Shown here: positions 37,026 through 46,163 of the stretch, one piece after another
How the letters are laid out: the number at the start of each line of letters is the position of its first letter
Position numbering within the stretch: position 1 is the stretch's first letter
DNA from: Fennellomyces sp. T-0311
Lineage: Eukaryota; Mucoromycota; Mucoromycetes; Mucorales; Lichtheimiaceae
Direction of reading: 5' to 3'
DNA: 64,000 bases
Assembly (NCBI GenBank): GCA_025266875.1
Contig: JALLLT010000001.1
Location: 124,001-188,000, forward strand
Translations under genes and position numbers: made by a program
Notes under the pieces: model-generated
Told to the model about the DNA's origin: nothing
Seen by the model: only the letters and a program-made list of their open reading frames with translations
The model's database searches: none

Positions 37026-39493
37026 ATGTCTGTATACAGTCATCGCGCCATGGTTACCCCTCAAGCTCGCATCGTGGAGATGCTTGATGCCATTCGAGTC
37101 GAGTTTGAATCCCTTGCGCAAGAAGCTTACGTGTGCAAGACGCAACGGGATGACTTTGAGCACAAGAGTAAATGTTTTTTTTTTTTACCGACATACGCAC
37201 CATGGTCCTGATCACTGACTTTTTGTGCTTATACGTTCTGTTTTGCCAGTGAACGCCCAAATACAGGAGATGAATAGCTTTCAACAGAGTCTTCTTGACT
37301 TGGAACGAACACAGCAGACGTTAAAAGAGCAGTAAGTTGCTTTTGATTGGGCCCAATAAAATACATAACAAAAACGCGTAACGTTTGCTAGGTATGAAGA
37401 AGATATTGCTAGGTTACGACGGCAATTGGAACAGGCACAATCGCGTGCAGGCGTCCAGCAACCACCTGTTCAACACCGGGCGGTGCCTCCACCTTCCAAC
37501 AATTCTGGGCATCATCCACCAGGTCAGCAGCAACCTGCACCACCAAACATTGGCCCTGGCTCGAATTACTTTGGCGGCATAATGAACGCGCAACATCACA
37601 ATGGAAGTAGCACGAGCCAACCTAGTTTGGCGGCCCCTCCGCAGCTTGATCAGCCTTCGCAATACCCAGGATACCCTCCTTCGCAGCAGCAAGGACCTCC
37701 GCCACCTCCACCGTCTAGTTCTGCACCTCCACCGCCATTAGGTTACATGAATGGATCACCCAACATGCCGCCTCCTGGAAGTCATCCGCCACCAGGCATG
37801 TATGGCGGACGAATGCCTACGTCTCCGGCACCTGGTCCATATCCACGTCAGGAGCATGGTAAGATTCAATCAAAGCACTGAGGAGTTCCGTCCATTGATC
37901 CGTGTTTTAGGTTATGGCTATCCACCTCGCGGCGGCGGTGGACCAGGTACGCCCACGTCTCAACCACTACCTCCTTCGCATCATCCACCTCCGGCAGGAA
38001 GCCCGGACAAACGCAAACCGGCTCCTGGCCCAGGATTGGGGGTTATGCCGAGCCGATCTTCCGGCAGTATATCCAAAATGGGAGCCCCGCCAACCGTGCC
38101 ACCTGGGAATCTTGCTGACGTGGATCCAAGCAGTGTTCCTGCAAGTATGAAGATTGAAGGCGAAGATTGGTTTGCCTTGTAAGTTTTAGGGGGGGAGGAG
38201 AGGCACTGCGGATGTTTTATTTACTAACCTGGCCAACAGGTTCAACCCCAAAGTGCCACGCTATCTCAACGTGAACTTAGTACACACACTGGACCACGCG
38301 AGCGTTGTTTGTTGTGTTAAATTTAGCGCAGACGGCCAATATTTGGCTGCCGGATGCAACCGCAAAACCTTTATTTACGACGTCAAAACAGCACAGCAAA
38401 TTTGGTACGTTTTCTTTTTTTCTTTAGCAGAACTTGGGCATTGACAGGACTTGTTTAGTGCTCTGCAAGATGACAGCGTACAGAAGGACGGCGATCTCTA
38501 CATTCGTTCGGTCTGCTTCAGTCCCGACGGCCAGTATTTGGCGACGGGGGCAGAAGACAAACAGATCAGAGTGAGTTTAAATATGCGGCAAAATGATATA
38601 CAGCGTCTCATGAATTTACGCCGATAGATCTGGGACATTCAGAAAGGACTTATCCGAAGCCGTCTTCGCGGCCACGAGCAAGACATTTACTCGCTTGATT
38701 TCAGTCGCGATGGTCGCATCGTCGTGTCTGGCTCAGGCGACCGCACTGTGCGGATATGGAGCATGGTGGAGGACAAATGCATGCACACTCTTCAGATCAC
38801 AGATCCCGACCAAAAAGATCCAGGTGTCACCAGCGTAGCCGTATCGCCCGACGGCCGTCTTGTGGCGGCGGGAAGTCTGGACAAGATGGTTCGTGTGTGG
38901 GACGTTCAAACGGGCCAAGCGTTGGAACGTCTGGAAGGACACAAAGACAGCGTGTACTCCGTAGCATTCATGCCAGATGGTCGGCAATTGGTTAGCGGAA
39001 GTCTGGACAAGACACTGAAGCTTTGGGAGTTGGGTACAAGTGAAGGGCGAGGATATGGGATAGAACGAGACCGAAGCAAAGGTCCATGCAAAATGACGTT
39101 TACGGGCCACAAGGTAAATAACTCCTGCGCATACTGCTGGAGATAAAGAGAGAGTGTGTGTGAATAAGTGAGAGAAGGAAGGCTTACGAGACGAACATAG
39201 GACTTTGTGCTATCGGTTGCATGCACACCAGATGGACGCTGGATTGTCTCGGGGTCCAAAGATCGCGGTGTACAGTTTTGGGATCCACGGACGGGTCAAA
39301 CTCAATTTATGCTTCAAGGTCACAAGAACTCAGGTTTGTTTGTTTATGAGCCTCCCCTGTGTGGTGTCAACAAAAACGCTTACGCCCCATATTAGTCATT
39401 TCCGTCGCTATCAGCCCGAACGGTCGCCCGGTGTTTGCCACCGGTTCCGGAGACAATAGGGCACGCATTTGGAGCTACGATCCGATAGCATAA
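37026..39493 (+). CDS. TUP1: Tup1 general transcriptional corepressor
   Basis: Nine exons (37026-37167, 37250-37331, 37392-37858, 37911-38178, 38240-38404, 38459-38570, 38628-39113, 39201-39333, 39396-39493) encode 650 residues. The N terminus (residues ~10-85) is the coiled-coil tetramerisation and Ssn6-binding region ([36 protein letters not shown]). A Pro/Gln/Ser-rich linker spans residues ~95-320. The C-terminal half is a seven-blade WD40 propeller, starting [20 protein letters not shown] and ending [17 protein letters not shown]. In fungi Tup1 with Ssn6/Cyc8 represses stress, sugar and development genes after recruitment by DNA-binding proteins. Every junction preserves frame and conserved WD40 sequence. 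Confidence 0.96.
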
Positions 39494-39532
39494 TATCACT
39501 CTTCCATTTATTCTCTCTTTCTTTGCATGTCA

Positions 39533-39538
<6 letters not shown>

Positions 39539-39563
<25 letters not shown>

Positions 39564-39565
39564 AA
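39539..39565 (+). repeat. (CT)n microsatellite in the 3' flank of TUP1
   Basis: About 13 uninterrupted CT units starting 46 bp after the TUP1 stop codon. Probably transcribed in the 3' UTR. Confidence 0.9.
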
Positions 39566-39739
39566 ACAACAAACACTTTGCAAATAAACACTCTATGCTG
39601 ATCATTTTTTTTCACTCGCTGCACATCCACTCCTGCAACGTCCGCTCCCGATACGTGTAATCTAACCCAATCGATCCATCCTCAATGTGTTTTCTACTTG
39701 CTTCCGTTAAAAGAAACCCTTCAACCTTATCTTGTTTGC

Positions 39740-41511
39740 TTACCGCTCTTCTATCGCGTCAATGATAGATAGCACCTCGCGGTCTGCTTGTTTCAGCGTG
39801 CGGAGTTTCGACGCCAGTTGCGCTTCTTGTTTGGCCACAAAGGCGGCCTGCTCCCGTTTGCTGTGCGCTACAATATTCCCTATTAGCAGAGCCAGCACCT
39901 GAATCCACTCTGCTGCACTCTTACTTTGCAATATCTTGATGGCCTTTATGAGCGTATCAACAGCATCCTCGTTGGGATCAGGCTCGTTGAAGTCGATGCT
40001 GTTTTGTTCCAAATCCTGTTGCCACCGTGCGGCTAGATATCACATGCCAATTTTTAGTTGACCTGCATAAGGATAAGGGTCATCCGGTCTTTTTTTTTTT
40101 ACCAAGTGCTTCAAAAGTCTCCCGTAAACCTGGTTCCGGTGGATGACTTGCATTAACTTTATAAAACGACCATGTTAGGCAAAGTTGCCCAAATATGGAC
40201 TGGAGCCTACCTCGCGTAAGAACATCCCCCAAGACCTCCAAAACACCATACTGGGACTATGTGGATCTTAGATCTCTCTCTTTGTATACAAACAAACATA
40301 CCAGACGCAAATAAGGGTGCAAGGCTCCTTTGATCTGCTCTAACCTTGTGCCGTCACGCCTTCCGTCTAGCCCACTGTTTCATCCAATCGTCAGTATAAA
40401 TAAATTACATTAGCACTCAAGTGTAAGCAACCTTCCCGGTGTCAGTGGCAACCGATGGAACAGGTCACTTTTCCGCTTGATGCTGCCACGCAGTTTCTTG
40501 CACCCTTGATCCAGCTGCTCCAGTAATACTCGGCGCCGTTCCGTCTCTTCCTTGTCATACTGTAGCGGCGTGAATGAGCCTGCGGTGCATGCCGTACTGT
40601 ACTCACCTTCTGTCGCTGCTCCTCCAGCCGGCGCGCACCTGCCCGTGACACTGCCATCATCTCTTGTACTTTTCGTTGCTTTTCCTCTACCTCGCTCACG
40701 ATGTCTTCTATGGTATGAGTCGCCTTGGTGGATCCATCCATCAATGCATCTGCCTGCAGAGAATTGACTTGATCCTCTAACGCTTTTCGCTGTGCCGCCA
40801 CACTATGACTTTCCGCCTCGGTACGAATCGACTTTCTATTCCACACAGGTTGAGTACAGCAAAAGAAAAAAAAGCCAATAATTAGACTTACAGGTAAGCT
40901 GATTGGACTCTTTCATCTGAATAAAGTCTCCCTATACGCGTCCGTAGTTCCTTTTGAAGCTGATGTACGCGAGTTTGAAGCGTATCGCATTGTTGATAAA
41001 TCAATTCAGTTTCGCGTTGTCGGTCTTGGATGGCTTGTTGGATATCATCGGACGGATCGTCGCGTGGTTTAGGGCGTGTTAACGTTTCACTTGGTACTTC
41101 GAGTTGACTGACGCGTTGAGCTAATGTTGTAATCAGGTTTTTGGACAGTAGATCCGCAATGTCCTGAGGATCAATGGTAATGTGTTTTTCGAGTATTTTA
41201 AGCGTATCGTCTAATCTTGGCGTTTGTCGTTTGTCAATCGTCCAAGGTAACGGCGATGGCATAATGGCGTGGTAAGCACGTTGTCGTTGAGCAAGACGAT
41301 CGCAGCGATCATGATACAATCGAACGTAATTGGCGCGTTTCTTTTTGTCACGAATTTCTTGCTCCAATCTCAAGACTTCATTCTCTGTCTATATGATTAG
41401 CTTCATAAGCTACATCTTGAAGAAAAAAAGCTAACCGAGTGCTTGTATTCGCAATAACGTCTCTTGATTGCGTTTTTTGCTGCTGTTGTATGCTTCTCGG
41501 GAATGTTCCAT
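39740..41511 (-). CDS. coiled-coil protein of unknown family
   Basis: Eight exons (41511-41436, 41384-40892, 40835-40607, 40559-40432, 40374-40302, 40250-40211, 40156-40103, 40032-39740) join in frame to give 461 residues. Residues ~20-60 and several later stretches are heptad-rich (LLRIQALENEVLRLEQEIRD, EEKQRKVQEMMAVSRAGARR). The C-terminal part is helical with a charged end (ASKLRTLKQADREVLSIIDA). There is no enzymatic motif, signal peptide or membrane segment. The shape is like spindle or kinetochore subunits (augmin/HAUS types), but I cannot assign it. Seven introns that all keep frame and heptad register make it very likely a real gene. It is convergent with TUP1. Confidence 0.8.
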
Positions 41512-41618
41512 ATAAAAAGTGTTGTGGTACGGAGCTGAGTGATCGGCTTTTATTGTTCAACGTGCATAAACGCTATGGACGTCAACACGTAAGCCTTCAG
41601 CTAAAGTGTTTTCATACT

Positions 41619-42601
41619 ATGACAACTCATTATATTTATATTAAAAAAAATGTTCCTACCCAACGTACAATATCCGAAGTATCTACCCTTCCTTCTAGAA
41701 ACGATAGTCCGTGTAACCAACCGGGTCGTTGTGCATAAAATGTATCCCGGTTATATGTCTTCAAAGGCAAATTGTTTTTGAGACGCTTGACAAGATCTAC
41801 TCAAGATAAACTATCTGAGCCTTCATGGAATGCCTTAACTTTTGAGGATATCAATCCATTACGTACCTTGGCTTGTCTGGTAGTGTCTGATACCTAAAGG
41901 TAAAGCCATAAAGTCGCCTGGTTATTAGATGTTTTCTGTTTTGTCTTATGTATGCAAAGGATATAACCTGGTGTCACATTGTTAGAGTCACAGCACGCTG
42001 CCTGCATATCTTTCCAGAAAACATTGCATTCCATCTACCGTTTACAGCCACTTCTCGGAGGCTCCCCCAAGAGATCAAGTTGCTTGACTGAACCTTGGTA
42101 CACTCCTCCCCCCATTTCTGTATTAACTTGTCACTGGTATACGCGCAACTGTGGTAAAATTTACTGCAAACCCAAACCTTCTCACTTGATGCAGAGTTTC
42201 TCTGGTAGTGGCCTTGTTCCTCGTATTACGCCGCTATCTGTTGTACTTGACAGCCCTGTTACGTACCGGCAAACGTGTTGACGAAGTGTTTGCTTGCGGT
42301 GATAATCCTCGAACGTGCTCGACTACCAATTTGTCTTTAGTTGAACTTTCTCTATTCTCGGAATCACTGGTTGATTGGATAGACGCTTCCTACAGACTAA
42401 TAAGTTATGCTCGATAGCAAAGTGACGGACAAGGTTAGAATATGCTCGTACGATGTATGTCAAAGTCGTAAATCAAGTGATTCAACTAGCACCGTGATAC
42501 GCTTTAACTATCTGGATGACACCAAATCAATAACCTATCAACCTATGCTCATTTTTATTCGCTTGATCTTGAATCTAGTTACTCTGCCTTTTTCCAATTA
42601 G
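41619..42601 (+). CDS. possible small multi-exon gene, structure incomplete
   Basis: A first exon 41619-41712 (MTTHYIYIKKNVPTQRTISE onward) joins in frame across a 54-nt GTAACC..AAAG intron to 41767. There it reads KLFLRRLTRSTQDKLSEPSW then FEDINPLRTLACL. Further protein-like pieces follow (RVTARCLHIFPENIAFHLPF near 41986, LFLVLRRYLLYLTALLRTGK near 42211, CQSRKSSDSTSTVIRFNYLD near 42459), but I could not fix the later introns. It would be divergent from the coiled-coil gene (107 bp between starts) and convergent with EED, even overlapping its last codons. The family is not recognised; a pseudogene is possible. Confidence 0.35.
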
Positions 42602-44067
42602 CCCACTCTTCAAGGGTAGCATCATCAATATAATCGTATCGCCAAATAAACCCATCCTCGCCCGCACAGACCACCTGTCTGCAATCGCGCGTGAATGCAC
42701 AGCATCGCACAGATTTGGTGGACCGTCGATGTGCAAGTTCGGCCACGACCTTGCCATTATGAATATTGTATATAAACACACTTCCTTGACTGGTACCAAC
42801 GCAAACAAACGATTCATCCAAACTAGGCACACCAAATTAACCATCCGCTTATCCAAACCTCCGTCTCGCCTTTACCTAACGTCAAATCTCGAAAAGTTTT
42901 CGATGGTGCGTATCCGTATTGACTGCAAGCTCTTTTCGGTTTCGGTATTCCAGTATTCCAAACGACCATTGATCGATTTTGTCAAAACATTGCCGTTCGC
43001 AAACCGTATGCAATCTTTTAAAGAAAAGGTTAATCAACCAGTGATGCAGATGTTGTTTTGCAACTCACCGATATAGTTATCGCCATGGAATTTCTTGAAT
43101 AACCGCGAATCTTTCTTTGAAATGGTCAATGGTTCGCCATCGGGAATGTCTTTTGGAATGGTCCATTCGCGCAATTCACCGCGAGAACTGCCAGAGATGA
43201 ATTTTTCGCCGGATGGCTCGAAGCAGGTGACGACGGCATCTGCCTCATAAATAGCCAGACATCGTTTGGCGTCCACATCCCATAATCGGATAGTCCCGTC
43301 CTTGGATGTGGATAGTATGTAGTTGTCGCTTCGTGGATGTGTTTGCAAATCATGAATGGTTTCTATGGTTACATTTTAGTTTCGGATTGTGACATGTCGG
43401 AAAAGGGCTTACTGGTGTGACCATGCAGGATATCGATTTCCTTTGAATTTGCCAGACTGATGATGTGTATTAAGCCATCGGTACCTGCTGACGCGAGCCA
43501 GGCGTCGCTTTCACGATATAACCAGCAGAACGTATGTAATTCCTATCAAAGTCAATACCGCGTATTACTTTATCCCGCCGAAGAAAAACACTTACTCGTC
43601 GTACTGGATCCTCGTCTTTGTTTTGCAAGACAGACAAGTCAAAGTTTGACATTATATCCAAGTGATCGCCGCAATGTTCGTTATCGTACACATTCATCTA
43701 TGCCATGGGTGCTTTAGATTCATTGGAGGGTAAACATGGCTATGTTGCTTTTCGGTACCTGACATCCGCCAACGGTAGCCAGAACGTTACTCGTATCGGT
43801 TTGTTCACGTTGGACCGAACCACGCTTGTCGAATGTTTTTGTAACGTCAATGCCTACTGGAGCCGAAAAGTTCTTGTTGTTGAAGAAAAAGGCGAGTTGA
43901 TTGACATCGGTTCCGTGGTTTTCTTTAATGATTCGACGTAGACGCATATTGGCGAAAACACGTTCTTGTCGCTCATTGCGTGATAGAGTGTTTTCAGTTT
44001 TGGCGACTTTGGCTGGAGTGTCGAGTTCGTCGCTGGAAAGTCGTCGTTTCATTGCCGTGTTGACCAT
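42579..44067 (-). CDS. EED: Polycomb PRC2 WD40 subunit EED/ESC
   Basis: Six exons (44067-43759, 43697-43596, 43542-43413, 43362-43069, 43014-42876, 42822-42579) give 405 residues, close to animal EED (441). The order of conserved pieces matches EED: a basic N terminus, VLATVGGCQMNVYDNEHCGD, WLASAGTDGLIHIISLANSK, GHTKTIHDLQTHP then ILSTSKDGTIRLWDVDAKRC, FISGSSRGELREWTI, and the C-terminal AFTRDCRQVVCAGEDGFIWR. EED reads trimethylated H3K27 and activates the EZH2 methyltransferase. The N-terminal 60 residues are lineage-specific. Other WD40 proteins are possible, but the order of blocks favours EED. The start codon lies 112 bp from that of NUDT21 on the other strand. Confidence 0.8.
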
Positions 44068-44179
44068 CGCGTATTTGAAAAATAAAAAGGGAATACGCGA
44101 TTTTTCGAGCCTCCTTTTTTTTTTTACACGCGCGTGTGACGTATATCCTCTCTCTCTTTGCTTTAAACTCTTTACACTT
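44068..44179. promoter_or_regulatory. shared divergent promoter EED/NUDT21
   Basis: 112 bp separates the start codons of two oppositely oriented genes. It holds a T-tract, an ACGCGCGTG block and TATATCC/CTCTCTCT sequence, with no room for separate promoters. Confidence 0.7.
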
Positions 44180-45065
44180 ATGCCCAAAGTAACATTGTAA
44201 GTCTCCTTTTTTTTCGCAATCAAACCTGTTGCGGCTATTGACGTGTTACTGTAGATATCCTTTACGTGAGTTTGGCAGCCAAAGTATTGTAAACGAGGAA
44301 ACTCATCGATGAAAGCAGAGAATTACACTTTTGGCACCAAGGACGCACAACCGGAAGAAGACCCGTCTGTCGCTGCTCGTTTAAAGCGCTTAGAAAATGA
44401 CTATGAAACACAAGGAATGCGACGTACGGTAGAAGCGGTACTTGTTGTGCATCAACATAACCATCCGCACGTACTGATGCTCCAGATTGCCAATGCGTTT
44501 TTTAAACTGTACGAACGAGACGAGGTTGTTTTGACTGTTTTTTCTAACGTGAATGGATATACAGACCAGGCCATTATTTACAACCAGGAATGGACGAACG
44601 TGAAGGGCTAAAGCAAGTATTAAACGAACGACTCGGATCGGCAGATCCAAAAGACTGGCCCAATGAACCCGAGTGGGAAATTGGCGAGTGCCTAAGCACA
44701 TGGTGGAGACCCAACTTTGAGTCTTATATGGTGAGAATATTACCTTGGTAACCCACCCTGACTAAAAAAGAAAGTTATCAAAAGTACCCGTACATCCCTG
44801 CCCATGTCACCAAGCCAAAAGAAAAAAAGATGCTGTATCTTGTTCAGTTGCCACCAAACAGTAAGTTTGTTTGTTTTTTTTTTCTGGTCTGCGCAACAAG
44901 GCGATTGATTTGTACGGTGTAGAGGTTCTCTCAGTGCCAAAAAATATGAAGGTTCTAGCCATCCCATTGTTTGAACTATATGATAACGCTGCGCGATACG
45001 GCGCTCAGTTATCTGCGATTCCCCATTTACTTAGTCGATACGACTTTGAATACAAGCCAATGTAA
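44180..45065 (+). CDS. NUDT21: cleavage factor Im 25 kDa subunit (CFIm25/CPSF5)
   Basis: Six exons (44180-44196, 44255-44265, 44319-44508, 44565-44730, 44785-44860, 44923-45065) give 200 residues. The second exon is only 11 nt, yet it is required to restore the family block LYPLQNYTFGTK. Other blocks are [40 protein letters not shown] (the degenerate Nudix loop), [20 protein letters not shown] and [13 protein letters not shown]. The protein binds UGUA in pre-mRNA as a Nudix-fold dimer without hydrolase activity and guides poly(A) site choice. The N-terminal tail is shorter than in animals (227 residues). Gene lies head-to-head with EED. Confidence 0.95.
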
Positions 45066-45094
45066 ATAGCTTCTATATAACTTTTTTTCTCTAC

Positions 45095-45633
45095 TTATTC
45101 GTCAGCGGCAGAGTGGTTGACCTTGGGGTTGAAAAAGAGAGAATCCTTGCCCCAAAAGTAATCCTATGGCAACGGGTCTTTAGTATGTTGCTATGTCTAG
45201 ATGACAACTTTTCTTTTGTTTACCTTGACGCGCCAGTTCATGTACGGGTACTGGACCCACTTGTGAGGGTGTTCCTCCTGGTGCTTCATATGGGCAACGG
45301 CAAGGTTGTAGGCGTTAACACCGGAAGCCAAAAGTCTTTTGTTCACGTCGTTTTAATACAACCAATCGATCGCATGCGCAGAAAAAGAGGAACTTACGCA
45401 GGAATGCATACGAAAAGGCTAATCTTCTTCCAAGTTTCAGCCGATTCTACAAGCACACAAAGATATCAGCCGATTTTTTTATATTTCTACAGCAAGAGAG
45501 AAAGAGAGAGAGTATACTTACGAGCAGCGTGGTGCTTGACAGCTTCACGTTCAGCAACAAATGAAGAAGTGTAGCGGACACCAGCACGCTTCACGAGTTG
45601 CAATTGTGGGTTGAAAAGAGCACGGGAGGCCAT
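45095..45633 (-). CDS. COX13: cytochrome c oxidase subunit 6a (Cox13)
   Basis: Four exons (45633-45522, 45446-45398, 45335-45224, 45163-45095) give 113 residues. The N terminus (MASRALFNPQLQLVKRAGVR) is a mitochondrial presequence. The single membrane helix is in TWKKISLFVCIPALLASGVN. The family block HMKHQEEHPHKWVQYPYMNW is followed by RVK and FWGKDSLFFNP, matching subunit VIa of complex IV in the inner membrane. The stop lies 29 bp from the NUDT21 stop on the opposite strand, and the start is 159 bp from that of NDUFB7. Confidence 0.93.
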
Positions 45634-45792
45634 GAGAAAAAAAATGAAAGAAAAGGTGGTGTGGGGGGGCTACACCAAGTCGGCGAGTTGATATGCAGCC
45701 ATTGAGCTGGGCTTTAAACAGTGGAGAGATGAGTGACTTCTACCGAGTTTGCTACCTTGCCCGTGGAACGCTTTGAACGAAATAAACAAAAA
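45634..45792. promoter_or_regulatory. shared divergent promoter COX6A/NDUFB7
   Basis: 159 bp between the start codons of two oppositely oriented nuclear genes for respiratory-chain subunits (complex IV and complex I). A shared bidirectional promoter would co-regulate them. No specific motif was assigned. Confidence 0.65.
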
Positions 45793-46140
45793 ATGACCGA
45801 AGGTACAAAATTTAATCCCCATGGCATCCACCTCAACTCCCAATTAACCCATAATCAACAGTCGCTTCCCAGTCTGCTATGGCCAAGTCGCGTATTCCTC
45901 TTGAATACCGCGATTACTGTGCCAATCTTCTCATTTCCCTGAACAAATGCCGCGGTGAAACCTTCTATTTGCCTTGGAAGTGCGAAAACGAGCGCCATTC
46001 ATACGAAAAATGTCAATACGATGAGTGAGTAAAGAGCATAGACAAAAGGCACGACGTGATTATTGTGAAACTAACAAGATATATATATTAGCTACAAGCG
46101 CCGTATGCGCGAATTAGAACAAGCCAAGGCTGACGAATAA
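45793..46140 (+). CDS. NDUFB7: NADH dehydrogenase (complex I) subunit NDUFB7/B18
   Basis: Three exons (45793-45802, 45862-46024, 46092-46140) encode 73 residues. The core is a twin CX9C protein: the first pair is in CANLLISLNKC and the second in CENERHSYEKC, separated by RGETFYLPWK. This is the diagnostic B18 pattern; the cysteines form disulfides after import by the Mia40 route. The start MTEVASQSAMAKSRIPLEYR joins across the first intron. Fungal forms are shorter than the animal ones (137 residues). The gene is divergent from COX6A and convergent with the DUF3684 gene, whose stop is 23 bp away. Confidence 0.92.
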
Positions 46141-46163
46141 ATGGTTTTTTTTATTCACTCTTT

